A DNA stretch of 64,000 nucleotides from Coenobita brevimanus (GCA_032717465.1 JAVRFU010003718.1:2716445-2780444), one strand, 5' to 3'; positions 1-11,098 are shown, counted from the stretch's first letter. Translations and numbers: made by a program. Notes: generated by a model from the letters alone, not told the origin.

Positions 1-617
1 ACGCTAAGTAAATCTTCCCTGGAATTTTTCACTGATTTCATCCATTGAAATAAGCTGTATGCCCTATTCTTATACCAAATAATATATACAAGAAAGAAAT
101 AAGGTAAGTGAGAGTGCCATACACCTAGAATTGGCTAATTATCACCCGACAACACCTCACGTTCACTCTTTCAATAATTTTCGCTGTTTATTTCCCCTTG
201 AAGTATGCCGGATAATCTATTTTCATAATAAAAATATATATTAGAAAGGACGGGAGAAGCCTAAGTGATATTTACATTCACCTGGAACTACCTAATTGTT
301 GCAGACCACCACACTGTATTCTACGCTAAGTAAATCTTCCCTGGAATTTTCCACTGATTTCATCCATTGAAATCAGCCCTATGCCCTATTCTTATACCAA
401 ATATGATATACAGAAAAGAAATAAGGTAAGTGATAGTGCCATACACCTGGAATTGGCTAATTATCACCTGACAACACCTCACGTGCACTCGTTCGCCAAT
501 TTTTGCTGTTTATTTCCCCTTGAAATATGCCGTATAATCTATTTTCGTAATAAATATACACATAAGGAGGCAAGGGAGAAGCCTAAGTGATATTTACATT
601 CACCTGGAACTAGTTAA
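1..617. repeat. 322-bp tandem repeat, two units
   Basis: Unit 1 is 1-322 and unit 2 is 323 to about 617. Both open with ACGCTAAGTAAATCTTCCCT and run through the same AT-rich text, ending near CATTCACCTGGAACTA. The units differ by scattered substitutions. A short reading frame inside (381-590) has no recognisable domain and I do not call it a gene. The array may be longer on the left, beyond the window. Function unknown; it is most like a small satellite or the internal repeats of a DNA element. Confidence 0.85.
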
Positions 618-1046
618 TTTATTATGTATTGTCTTGGTTTCCTGCCAATCATTTCATTGCTATATATTAGCAGGTCTCATAGGGCTGAAGTTGGTAGTAT
701 TGCACTCACCCTAGCCAGGCGGCAGGAGGCCACCACTATCAGTTCACTGTCGTCATTGAAAGTGGGAGTATGTCTGATTTGCTCCTGCTAACTTCTGCCG
801 CTTTATAGCCCCATGCAAAGGGCCCTGTGACCTTTACCCCCTACTAAACCTCGTGTGGAAAGAGGTAAAGGGCTGACAATTGATAGAGAGTGACTATGAT
901 CATTTTATTGAGTAAAACAGTGCAAATGGAATTGTAAATAAGGTGTAAAAAATGTGTAAACAGCAAGAAAGCAGTGAATGTAAATATAAGTGAACAGTGG
1001 AAAATAGTTTTATAAGTTACTTCAAGTGACAGTGCTTAACACAGTG
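618..1046. other. Intergenic AT-rich stretch, nothing recognised
   Basis: I see no coding potential, terminal repeats or RNA gene. The text around 940-1046 is rich in AAATA and GTGTAAA and leads into the ATTGATTGATTG run that ends the next element, so part of this may be the insertion target of that element. Confidence 0.5.
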
Positions 1047-1470
1047 TAATTGATTGATTGAAAATAATTACAATCTGGCGGCGCAACTGCCAGGGTCATA
1101 TGCCGCCGGATGACAAAGTAGAAGACACGGCAAAATAAAAAGTGCCTATTCAAAATAAAGTTAATATATGTTAGTAGGAATAAAACAGTAAAAATAATAA
1201 AAGAATAATTGATAAAATAACAATTACTTATAAAAGTGGAAGGAGGCCCGCCTGCTGAAGAAAAGTAAAAACATCAGTAAAATCGTTAGAGGCCTCACCA
1301 AGCATCGAGGATAAACAGTAGGCACCATCTGCTCCCCCATGCCTACGAAGGAACCTCTGACGCAGGCCCCCCAGACTCGGACACTCGACCAGCAAGTGAT
1401 GGACAGTAAGGGGAACAAGGCAGTCATCACAGTATGGGGACAAAACCTCTCTATTAGGTTAGGATGCACT
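1047..1470 (-). pseudogene. 3' end of an I/jockey-like non-LTR retrotransposon (antisense)
   Basis: Read on the minus strand, the frame ending at 1228 gives SPYCDDCLVPLTVHHLLVEC and later FLQQAGLLPLL. This is the Cys/His-rich tail that follows the RNase H domain in I- and jockey-clade ORF2 proteins, followed by the C-terminal leucine-rich end. The rest of the ORF is missing, so this is a 5'-truncated remnant. The presumed 3' UTR runs to about 1047 and ends in a short TCAA-type repeat (ATTGATTGATTG on the plus strand), like the simple-repeat tails of such elements. A second frame over the same bases (1224-1469) is a shadow. Confidence 0.65.
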
Positions 1471-2175
1471 GGTGCGTCCAGTCGGCGATATTGTGTGTAA
1501 ACGCACTGCCTTGGGGCATTTTTAATAACCCGTCTTAATATACAGTAGTTATCTTTATAGTATTGGGCTTCCAGAACCTACCTCCCTATTTTACCTGTAA
1601 ATATATGTAATGTTTTAGGACGAACTTGATTCAGCACGATGTTCTGCGTGACCTACCTAGTGTTGTATGTGGTCTGTACTATTTTGTTACTGATTTTCTG
1701 AAGCCATGTCTGATAAGGGAAAGAGTTGGATGATGATGATGGTTTTAATGTAGTATATTATGCTTTTTGTAATTTTGTTATTGCCTGTGGACTGGGCTGG
1801 CTGTAAGGGGTGATGGGGAGGCCAGGCTTAATAAAACAAACTTTATTGAAGGTTATTTAAAGTTTGACATCATTATCATCGTCATCATCCAGATCTTTTT
1901 TCCCACCTAATAATAATTATATTATTATTATTATGGGTGGCACCCCCCTTCATGGGCAACCCTTTAGACTCCTTTCAGACCTGAGTACAGTATTGTACTG
2001 TACAGAGAAAATATCTAAGACATATGACCTAATAATGTGAACCAAGATTATGGCTTTACTAAATCAACTAGGATATGATTTAGCTAAACCAACAAGAATA
2101 TGGCTGCTCACCTTAACACAAGAGGACAACAAGCTTGATGGACTTAAGAAGGGGATCCAAGGCAGGGTGAGGCAC
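1471..2175. other. Non-coding stretch with an (AAT)n microsatellite at 1906-1935
   Basis: No domain-bearing frame is present. The frame at 2050-2259 is short and has no recognisable motif. At about 1906-1935 copy A carries an AAT run that switches to ATT in the middle (a small palindrome), while copy B has a longer uninterrupted AAT run. That difference produces most of the 9-bp shift in the A/B offset here. Confidence 0.6.
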
Positions 2176-2596
2176 CTAGTGTGCACCTCCTGCAGCACCC
2201 GACCCACCACCTTCCTCGCCACACTCGTCACCACCACTTTCGACATTTTCACAAGCTAATGCACCCACTTTGTTCATAAACCCTTTAAATTCTTTCTGAC
2301 ATCTCAGACATTGTATCATCCTCTTGATCTTCCCCAGGATATGGCTCTGTTGAAGTTGAAGGGAGTGATTCCTCACTTTCTTGAGGCCGCAGGAAATGTG
2401 TGATGAAGGTTTGCTTCCGTCTGTTAACCTGGTTGTGCCTGTCTGTGTAGTAGCAGAAAGTTCTGTCCAGTGAAGTCATCACTTCCACCAATCGCAACTG
2501 ACAGTGTTCGATGTCCTTCAATTCTTCCTTGAACTTATCTAGGGCACACACTACCCAGCCGATCTCCATCATCGACAAGTCTCCATTCTCCATCAC
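2176..2596 (-). pseudogene. C-terminal relic of a Tigger/pogo-like transposase (antisense)
   Basis: The minus-strand frame 2285-2596 (103 codons) ends with a layout matching the tail of the intact transposase at 12374-14272. A helical stretch is followed by NRRKQTFITHFLRP, then a Ser/Pro/Thr/Glu-rich acidic tail (PSTSTEP, QEDD). QTFITHFL fits the PCNA-interaction consensus Q-x-x-h-x-x-a-a only loosely, because the last position is Leu. PCNA-binding motifs at this place are established for pogo transposase. The catalytic core and DNA-binding domains are absent. A frameshift near 2285 separates further acidic sequence (2176-2376). No terminal repeats were found. Confidence 0.5.
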
Positions 2597-2902
2597 TGGT
2601 GGTGCTGGATGTTCTGCTGCGGTCTCCTGCTCTCAGCCTTCTTGGTCTCAGCTCCGGATTTGAGCCACTCTTCCCTGCTGTCTCGCTTATTACGAGTTCA
2701 ATTCACATGCTATTAAAAATACATTACAATTCGATAAAAAATAGGTCCTCGCGTACAACGAGATTCACTTACTGTGAGCTCGGGTACTATGCATAACTAC
2801 TGTAGTCAATTACGATTACGATTACACAAAAGTCTGTAATCGATTGCAATCGATTACGATTACAGATTACGATTACCCCACGTCTGCTATATATGTCAGA
2901 TT
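2597..2902. other. Non-coding; GATTAC-rich palindromic patch at 2805-2877
   Basis: The stretch 2805-2877 consists of overlapping GATTACGATTAC and its complement GTAATCGATTGC, so it can fold on itself. Such motifs occur near the ends of some hAT-type elements, but no 8-bp target duplication or partner end could be assigned. The remainder shows no coding signal. Confidence 0.4.
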
Positions 2903-5116
2903 GACCCCCTGGGGGTAGGGTTTTTTTTTTTTCAAGAATACTCCCCCAGTAAACCTGCTTATCATAAAAGGCGACTAAAAGAGTTGGCGGAGGGTTAGTG
3001 CCCCTCCCTGGAAAACAACTAACTAAAAAGACAAACAATAAGCCTTGGACAAGGACTGACCAAAAGATGACGACCAAGGACCGGACAAAGGACATGGTTA
3101 TCGGAACTTGGAATGTAAGGGGAGCGAATGATGAGGTGAAAGAGAGAGAGAGATTGTTCAGGTGCTTGAGGGTGCAAAAGTTGATGTATGCGGAATAACT
3201 GAAACGAAATGGGGAGGTGAGAGTGTGAGAGAATGGGAGTATGGATGGGGTATATGTGCAGGAGTAGGTGAGAATGAGAGGGCAAAAGAAGGAGTATGTA
3301 TAGTTGTGAGTAAAAAATGGAAGAAGAGCATAAGAGAGTATGGATCAGTTGGGTCAAGGATTGTGTGGGTAAGATTGAAAGTTGGAATACAAATGTGGGT
3401 GATTGTGTGTGCGTGTATGCGCCAACGCAAGATCATTCAAGCAGAGTGAGAGAAGAGTACTGGACAAATGTGGAAGTGTGCATGGAAAAGTTTGGAAGGA
3501 ATGAGAGAGTGTTTTTGATCAGAGATATGAATGGTAAAGTAGGGAATGTGAAGATGAATGGAATAGTTGGTGAGTGGGGTGTGCCTGCTGAGATAGATGA
3601 GAATGGCAATGCTGGGAGGGGGTTGGTGATAGCCAATACCGTCTTCAGGCACAAGATGATTCACAGGTATACATGGCGAGTGATGAGAAGGGTGGGTGGT
3701 GAACTGAATGAAAGGAAGGCAATGATTGATTATGTGTGTGTGGATGAAAGGATGCAAAAATGTGTAATGGATGCAAGAGCTTATAGAGGTTGGGGGAGTG
3801 GACTTTGTGACCATTACTTGGTGGTGGCCAGAATCAAGGACCAATTAGGATGGAGAAATAGAAGAAGGGAGAGACGGGAAGAAAGAGTATTTGGAAGGAG
3901 AGTGGAAAGGTTACAAGAGGGTAAGAAAAAGGCAGAGTATAAGAGAGAAGTGGAGGAATGATTGGGCAAATATGAATTAGAGCAGATGGGGGACGTGGAA
4001 AGTGTGTGCAGGATATTTACAGAAGAAATATGTGCAGCATGTGATGTGATGTGTGGGATGAAGAGAAGATGGAGGGGTGTGCAAGGAACAGCGTGGTGGA
4101 ATGAAGAGGTAAGACAGGCTGTGGCACAAAAGCAGAAAGGATACAATGAATGGATGAGAAATAGGGGCTTGGAAGAAGTTGAGAGGTGGAAGAGAGAGTT
4201 ATATGTAGAAAGAAAGAGAGAGGTGAAAAGATTAGTAAGCGAGAGTAAGAAGAGAGTGGATGAAGAATTTGGAAGGAATTTGAGTGTAAAGTGGACAGAC
4301 TGTAAGAAAATGTTCTGGAAGGAAGTGAAGAGAGTAAGACATTGTAGCATTCAAGTTAGGAGGGGAGTGAAAGATAAATAATGGTAGATTACTAGTGGAG
4401 AAGGGAGAAAAAGTGAGCAGATGGAATGAACATTTTCAGGAATCGTTGAACATAGAAGATGGAAGTAATGTGAGTATAAGCAGCTGGGGAATGGCTGGGA
4501 GAAAGAAGGAGGTGAGAAGACAAGAAGAAATCAGTAGGATAGAAGTTGTGGAAGCAATGAAGAAAGTCAAACTGGGGAAAGCCCCAGGAATTGGTGGAGT
4601 GTGTGGTGGTATGCTGAAGCATGGGGGAGAGATAGTAGTAGAATGGATGTGGAAGATGTGCAGATTGGATTGGAAGTCAGGTATAATTATTCACTTGTAC
4701 AAAGGGAATGGGGAAAAATAAGTGTGTGGTAATCATAGGGGCATTTGTCTTCTTAGTGTAATAGGAAAAGTGTGTGGTAGGATACTTATTGACAGAGTTA
4801 AAGAAATAACAGCGGAATTAGTTGGAGAAGAAGAGGGTGGTTTTAGGATGGGAAGAGGTTGTGTAGATCAGATATTCATTCTTAGATCTTTAGTGGAAAA
4901 GTTTCTGGAGAAGGGAAAGAAGATGTATGCGGCTTTCATGGATTTGGAGGCCGAGGATGAGATGGAGGGATGGGGTGGAGAGGTATATGAGAGAGGGTGG
5001 TGTGAGTTGGGAGCAGGGCAGTGAAATGGTGGGGGACAGGGCGACGTGGAGATGATTTTTTTGTGGCCACCCCTTGCAGGATTGAGGCATCTGGCAATAG
5101 ATAGATAGATAGATAG
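2903..5116 (+). pseudogene. Internally deleted RTE-like non-LTR retrotransposon
   Basis: The element opens with a head motif GACCCCCTGGGGGTAGGG and ends in (ATAG)5 at 5097-5116. From an ATG at 3094 the frame gives GTWNVRGA, then after a frameshift DVCGITETKW, and after another shift VCVYAPTQ and GLCDHYLV. These are the order and spacing of an APE-type endonuclease. A linker (3962-4381) and the start of a reverse transcriptase follow (LGKAPGIGG at about 4580; GNHRGICLLSVIGK at about 4730; GFRMGRGCVDQI). At about 4950 the frame jumps from AAFMDLE straight into the C-terminal text AEDEMEGWGGE, so the catalytic FADD region is missing. Stops at 3959 and 4379 and a lost 3' frame make it non-functional. 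A short GGAG match at the junction suggests microhomology deletion. Confidence 0.8.
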
Positions 5117-6345
5117 TTTCTGAACACGGATTGACTGCAGAGCTAATATATAACGCCGATGAAACTGGGCTAATGGGCCAATCCTTACCAATATCAACTC
5201 TTGCATGTGGCCCTGAGAAAGTAGCAGTTGGACTCAAACAAAATAAGGATAGAGTGACTGTGCTTTGTCTGTGCAAATGCGGCGGGTACACACAAACTCA
5301 AGCTGCTGGTTATTGGCAAGTACGGCAAGCCACGGTGTTTTAATGGGTTGTCTTATTTTGCCTGTTTATTACAAAGCACAGAATAATGCCTGGATGGACT
5401 GTGAAATTTTTCTTTGGTGGTTTCACCACGTCTTTGTTCCAAGTGTTAAGAATCATCTTAAGAAAATTGGTAAGCCAGAGGACAGTAAAGTGGTGCTTGT
5501 GCTTGATAACTGCCGAGCGCTTCCCGCAGCTGATCAGCTCATAAATGGTAACAGTTTTGCATTGTTCATGCCACTCAGTATTACCAGCCTTGTTTAACCC
5601 ATGGACCAGGGTGTCATTCAAGACATCAAGATGTTGTACACGCGGGACTTTATGCATAAAGTCCTAGATGCTGATGGGAAAATTGGCAAGTTTTGAAAGG
5701 AGTTCAACTTAAGAGAAGCCATTCACACTCTGGCAATCGCATGGAAAAATGTGAGGAAACAAACCGTCAGTAGGTGTTGGCACAAGATATGGCGTAGGGT
5801 TATGACTGAATCCGAAAGCTCTGATGATGACGAACAATTTGAGGGCTTCCTGTCTGAAAAAACATCGAGTGAGGATCTTCAGGAGGAGGTATGCGACTTG
5901 GCAGGCCACATTGTTTCCCAGGAAGAAGTTCGGGAGTGGATGAAAGCTGATGAAAATATTCCTGTCGCCCATAATTTCAGCACCGAGCAAATAATAGATG
6001 TAGTGATGAACAGAGGAAAAGAAAACACCAAGGATCAAGAAAGTGACGAGGAAGAGCCTGAAGAGACTAAAATTTCATGGAGTGATGGAATAAATGCAAT
6101 GAACACTGTCATCATGTTTGCCGAGACGAAGCCATTTTTTTTCCTCACAATCCATAATGTTTCTACACCAACTCAATAACCAGATGATTACTGAGAGATG
6201 CAAGAAAATTAAACAAAGTGACATTAGAATGATGTTCCAGAAAGCTGCACAGCAGTCATCAAAACTGCTGCTGCAGCCAGAACCAGTGCCATCCACATCA
6301 GGTGTGGATGTGGAGGATGATTGTCCAGCTGTCCTTCGACTCTAA
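5117..6345 (+). pseudogene. Tigger/jerky-like transposase relic
   Basis: The sequence starts immediately after the RTE tail. It encodes LIYNADETGLMG (first catalytic Asp region), then in shifted frames [29 protein letters not shown] (second Asp) and PMDQGVIQDIK (third Asp, just after a stop at 5595-5597). The acidic C-terminal region follows (SESSDDDEQFEGF, EEVREWMKADENIP) and ends near 6260 with KQSDIRMMFQ, a weak match to the PCNA-binding motif of pogo-type transposases. Frameshifts near 5270 and stops at 5597 and 5694 disable it. The N-terminal DNA-binding domains are missing. Compared with copy B, copy A has one extra T near 5270 that shortens the first open segment. Confidence 0.8.
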
Positions 6346-6740
6346 CAATGTTCGTAAGGATGAATGAGTACTTGCACAATATTTTATCAGTAGGCTGCAG
6401 AGTTGCATTATATATTAACTTTATTCATACAAGGTTTCTTGCTCAGAAAAGCTTAGTAGACTAACACATTGTTTCCCTAGTCACTTTTTCCCTGCAGCTT
6501 AAGTTACTGAAGTCACTTGCCAACAAATATATCATTCATCTTATCATATTGGTTTTGTAGTTCTGCTAGCACATGACTGTACTTGAAAATTCTCAGTAAG
6601 AGGTGGGATATCAACTGCAAATTGGAATGCTGAATTAAAGTTTTCATTGAATGGGCTTCTTAGGAATGAGGGTGGGTGCAGGGAGACGGACAACAGTCAC
6701 TCAGAAAAAACATGCGTAACCTGCTCCTGATGACATTCGA
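6346..6740. other. Non-coding stretch, nothing recognised
   Basis: AT-rich text without coding signal or terminal repeats. It may be the 3' UTR and end of the Tigger-like relic, but no matching 5' inverted repeat was seen. Confidence 0.4.
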
Positions 6741-7126
6741 ACGTGTGTTCCAGCCAGCAGAGGTCCTTCCATATTACGGTACTCCCGACAACATTCATAC
6801 AACATGTGTTCCAGCCAGCTGAGGTTCTTCCATATTACGGTACTCCCGACAACATTCAGACAACATGTGTTCCAGGCAGCAGAGGTCCTTCCATATTACG
6901 GTACTCCTGACAACGTTCAGACAACGTGTGTTCCAGCCAGCAGAGGTCCTTCCATATTACGTTACTCCTGACAACATTCAGACAACATGTGTTCCAGCCA
7001 GCAGAGGTCCTTCCATATTACGGTACTCCTGACAACATTGAGATAACGTGTGTTCCAGCCAGCAGAGTTCGTTCCGTATTACCGTACTCCTGACAACGTT
7101 CAGACAACGTGTGTTCCAGCCAGCAG
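6741..7126. repeat. 61-bp minisatellite, about 6.3 units
   Basis: The unit contains GTGTTCCAGCCAGCAGAGGT, CCATATTACGGTACTCC and GACAACATTCAGACAA. Unit starts fall at 6741, 6802, 6863, 6924, 6985, 7046 and 7107, exactly 61 bp apart. Units differ by a few substitutions. Minus-strand frames through it are by-products of the repeat. Confidence 0.95.
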
Positions 7127-7347
7127 GGATGCTTAAGAAATAAATGTTTTTGAGCCATTAGCACAGAATAACATTTATTCGCCCGGCAACAATCGGATTG
7201 TGATTCTCCACAAATACTTATGGGTCTTTTTTCAACAGTAGGCACACCTTATCCACCCACGTCAGGTATTTTCAAGAGCGAGCCACCACATGCATTTCTG
7301 CGCTGAGTTATTTATCTAAACGCAGCCTAGGGGCTACCTACACAGCC
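7127..7347. other. Non-coding stretch, nothing recognised
   Basis: Short sequence between the minisatellite and the RNase H fragment. Nothing in it could be assigned. Confidence 0.4.
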
Positions 7348-8549
7348 TTGTGCACCTTTTACACACATGCAATCTGCTCGCTGGTCAATTACAGTGTGAT
7401 CTGTCTCACCAGTCATACCCCATCTTTTGCTCCTTCTCTGGTGGTGCTTCAGAATGTAGCTTTGCAGGTTATGCTGGGCACTCCCCGCTGGACACGCCTA
7501 GTTAACTTGCGTGGGGAGAGTGGATTTCCCTTCCTTGCTCATCGTGTGGCATTGCGGGCGACGGCAGTCACTCTATAACTGGTGCAACGCCGGCCCTTCT
7601 TGCCAGTCTCTGTCCTCTTACGGCGGCTAACAGGTCGGCCCGTTGACCCACTGCCCCACCACGATTGTGCTAGGGCCACCACCGCTACTGTACACAACTT
7701 GGGTGTTGCACCGGAGGTTTGTCGTAAACCTGACCTGACTTGTCCGGGGTTCTCTCCTCCATCTCCCTGGACATCTCTCCCTTATACCGTTTTATTTCCC
7801 ACGGAGACACCACTTCGCCACTCCTTTCCGACTGTCCTTCGGCAGGAGGGACTCGATAGGATTGCTGCCTTCGACCTCACAGCATCGGCAGCAAATTACA
7901 CCGACAGGTCAGTTGGCTCTGATTGTTCTGCAGGGGTGGTGTTTGCCTGTGGGAACCTCATGGAATCGTGGCGTATCTCCTCGGGGTCTCTGCTTTCCAG
8001 GCAGAGCTGGTGGTGCTACTTTGTGTGCTGCGCCATGCCCGTTGCAACTGTCTCTGGCGTATGTTTATACATACGGACTCCCTCTCCTCCCTTCAGCACT
8101 TGCAATAATTTTCCATCACAGAGCACACGGCTTTACTGACCGAAATTTACACCGTGTCTTCCCTCATACAGCAGCAGAGTGGCTCGGTGACTTTTCACTG
8201 GGTCCCCGGGCATGTCAGTCTCGCGGGGAGTGAGCTTGCAGACTCAGCAGAAGGAGCTAGCTTGTTCCCAGTGGTGACTTTTCAGCTTCCCCCTAGTGTC
8301 TCAATTGTTCTCTCTGGGGTGGGCAACATTATTGGCAGGCGCACCAGGGAGGATCATCAACTATGTACCGCCAAGGGCTCTCGATCGGCTGCCTGGTATG
8401 CTGGGGCTGTGGCCTACACTCCTCTTCCGATTCCACTGGGCATGCCTAATTATCTCCTTGTGAGACTCCGACGATTGCGTATGGGGTTCCTGTGCTATAG
8501 GCAGATTGCTGGCTTGGAGCCTGACCCATGTCCCCACTGCCTGTCATGA
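7348..8549 (+). pseudogene. 3' part of an I/jockey-like retrotransposon: RNase H domain
   Basis: The first segment (7348-7578) gives LQVMLGTPRWTRLVNLRGES, the typical stretch between reverse transcriptase and RNase H. Frame-shifted segments then show the RNase H signature: AAFDLTASAANYTDRSV (first acidic residue) near 7860-7910, FIHTDSLSSLQHL near 8060-8105, and FHWVPGHVSLAGSELAD near 8190-8245. After that comes RLRRLRMGFLCYRQIAGLEP followed by PCPHC, the Cys-rich tail (8460-8549). At least three frame changes and one stop (8106) disable it. The endonuclease and reverse transcriptase are missing. A (GT)n run follows at 8749. Confidence 0.75.
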
Positions 8550-8748
8550 TCTGCTGAGCCTCTCTGCCAGTAGGTCACTGCTCTGCTCAGTGCTCAACCT
8601 TGGGAGTTTTGCTTGATCCGGCAAAGACATTGCAGATACGGACAGGGTTGTGGGCGGCACACCTTTCCCTGTCCTCTTACAAACGGTCAGGGATTACCCT
8701 CCTCCTTGTTAACTGATACACCACCACTGACATTGTCTTTGATTCTTT

Positions 8749-8773
8749 TGTGTGTGTGTGTGTGTGTGTGTGT
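8749..8773. repeat. (GT)n microsatellite
   Basis: About 12 uninterrupted TG units; longer in copy B (39506-39535). Confidence 0.95.
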
Positions 8774-10524
8774 TTGGTTACATTACCATGAGTGTCTCTG
8801 ACGGGCTCTTCGTTTGCCCGTGGCCCACCTTCTGCGGCAAATATTACACAGCAACATCCACATGCTTGACACTTTTCTGAGGAGCCAGATATTTTCTCTA
8901 CCCAGGGGATATGCTGGAATATTCTCAACCCCACATCCTGCAGGTGGTCATCAGGGTGGCTGTTCCATCTTCCGCTGTGCTGATTTGCCTTTCATATTTT
9001 CCCTGCAGTCTTCTCTCCAAGCAGTGGCAGTTCAGCTGCACATAGGCATTAGGTGCATAGTGTGTAATACCTGTCGCCTTCCAAATACTGTTGCCATTTG
9101 AGAGAACCTTGATGGATTGGTTCACCAGCTGCCATGGCAGTTCATTCTCCTTGAGGATTTGAACGGAAGCCATCCTGTGTGGGGGAACGTGTTATCCAAT
9201 CCACGACGTTATTTGCTGGTGTCAGTGATGGAGGATTGAGACCTCTTTGTCCTCTGTACAGGGGATCCTACACATATAGGAGTTCACAGTGGTACCTTTT
9301 TAGCTATTGACTTCATTCTGTCATCACCGGAGTGTGCATTAGATTTTATGTGTATTGTCTTTGCTGTCCATGGCAGTGACCACTACCCAGTTTTACTACA
9401 TGCAGCTGGCAGTTCATCCACACCACAGGTTTCCTGTTGGTGTCTGGACTGGACTGACTGGGACCTTTTTCAAGACCCAAGTGTTCCTCAGTCTTGGGGG
9501 TGGAGTTTCATAGTGTTGATGAAGCTGTACTGCGTTTCACCTGTACTCTTTACCAGGCAGGTGTGAGGGCAGTTCCCAGAACAAGTGGCTGCTCTCCTGA
9601 TAGGCCTGTGCCATAGTGCAATAGTAAGTGTGCAGCAGTTTGCAGAGCCTACGGAGCTGGATACTCAAGTTTCCCTGCACACGGAGTGAGTTTTTAAAGG
9701 TGCAGTTCCACCAATTCCTTGCAAAATACAGGTGGACCATAAAGAATGCACGGTGTAGCCCCTGGGCAACCTGTGCTTCGTCCATTAACTCCTCCACTCC
9801 TCCATGCCAGGTTTGGAAGGTACAAGGGAAATGATCATCAAACCCACCAGTGGCCAGGATCAGTAGAGGTATTGTGTCAGAATCTCAGGTGGTTGCTACT
9901 GCTTTTGCTGAACAATTTTTAGCGTTTCCAGGAGAAAGCCTTCAGCGCCATATTTTGGTGATTGCAGTAGGAGAGGTTGGGGCTGGGTTTTCAGTCATCG
10001 GGGAAGGGGAGGCTGACAACACCTTATTCACTGAGAGAGAACTGCCCGTACTTGCTGCATGGACACTGCTCCAGGACACGATGATATTCCACATGCTGTA
10101 ATTCGTCATCTAGAGGAGGAGTCCTTGGCCTTGTTCAACTGGAGGGGATGATGCCAACTGGCTGGCACCTGGCAATAATCCTGATCCCTAAGCCAGGGAA
10201 GGAGCGGTCCATTGTGTCCAGTTTCTGCACACCCTCTTTGACATTGTACATTTGCAAATTGTTCTTAGAAAATGGTGGGTTTGTATCTAAATCCCTGTGG
10301 GTTCAGGCAGATGTGATCCACTATGGAGAACCATAGATCCACCTTGGACAATGTTATTTACCTTGAGCCATCCATCTGCTCCAAATATACTTCCAGATAC
10401 AATCGTGACTTGAGAAGGAGTTTGATGCAGCTTGGTGTGATGGCAGTTTATCAAGTCTCCATTTTTATGGTTGTTTGGGGTTGCTTACCCATTTTTATTC
10501 AGAACTTCCTCTTTGACAGGAAGT

Positions 10525-10584
<60 letters not shown>

Positions 10585-10665
10585 ATGTGAACTCTCCGCT
10601 GTACTCTGAGGAGGAGGAGGTGGCACAGAGGAGTGTTTTGAGTGTAGCATTATTTGCTGTTGCAG
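8774..10665 (+). pseudogene. I-like retrotransposon, 5' part: endonuclease and start of reverse transcriptase
   Basis: Shifted frames carry endonuclease features: VQLHIGIRCIVCNT (about 9030), then WQFILLEDLNGSHPVWGN with the Asp-Leu-Asn of the metal site (about 9135-9190), and VHGSDHYPVLL with the Ser-Asp-His signature (9363-9398). A linker follows with VVATAFAEQFLAF (about 9890-9926). The start of the reverse transcriptase is near 10170 and includes FNWRG; MENHRSTLDNVIYLE (10323) is a degenerate version of the HSTLD-type motif. The core then shrinks into a (GT)n run and resumes as VLSVALFAVAVN at about 10629-10668. There the element is interrupted by a TTAA-flanked insertion and continues at about 15610. 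Many stops; non-functional. Confidence 0.7.
10529..10582. repeat. (TG)27 microsatellite inside the retrotransposon
   Basis: Pure TG run that sits where the parental protein would read through a fingers/palm segment. It is 46 bp in copy B (41287-41332), so its length varies between copies. The VCVCVC and HTHTHT frames across it are artefacts of the repeat. Confidence 0.95.
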
Positions 10666-10852
10666 TTAACCCTCTCATTACTGGACGACGCAGACTGCGT
10701 CCAACCATGAGCAATTATTCAGGATGTGGGCCGGCTCGGCCTTGGCTGAATGCTGGTAGAACCCCCCCGTTTCTGCACTCGTGGTACTTCTTAAACTTTT
10801 TTTCCTCAGACCCTTGGTTTTGCTTCAATTTCCATGATTTTATTATTCCATG

Positions 10853-11094
10853 TGGAGAGGATGGAGGGTGAGAGACTGATGAGGAAAGTGTGTGTGAGTT
10901 AGGTGGAGGGGAGGAGAGGGAGGGGAAGGGCAACGGTGAGATGGAGGGACGGGGTGGAGAGGTTTATGAGAGAGGGGGGGTGAGTTGGGAGCAGGGCAGT
11001 GAAATGGTGTGGGACAGGGCGACGTAGAGGCAGTTTGTTTGTGGCCATCCCGTGGGGGATTGAGGCATCTGGCAATAGATAGATAAATAGATAT
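10853..11094 (+). pseudogene. RTE 3' end fragment with (GATA) tail
   Basis: About 240 bp matching the C-terminal coding region and tail of the RTE at 25740-26001: TGTGGAGAGGATGGAGGGTG, then GGGACAGGGCGACG, TTTGTGGCCATCCC and ATAGATAGATAAATAGATA. It is a strongly 5'-truncated copy, damaged in frame. Confidence 0.85.
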
Positions 11095-11098
11095 TATT

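Noticed and set aside
2050..2259. Short plus-strand frame MALLNQLGYDLAK as a small gene
   Set aside because: No recognisable domain; overlaps the antisense Tigger-like relic and is conserved in copy B only because the whole segment is duplicated.
3814..4350. 178-codon minus-strand frame rich in Leu, Ser and Phe
   Set aside because: Shadow of the Glu/Lys/Arg-rich RTE coding strand; no domain and no independent support.
6741..7126. 61-bp array as a CRISPR array
   Set aside because: The whole unit repeats without variable spacers and the context is eukaryotic.
10323..10871. 182-codon frame with VCVCVC and its antisense HTHTHT frame
   Set aside because: Most of it is the translated (TG)n microsatellite and a decayed reverse transcriptase crossing into an inserted element.
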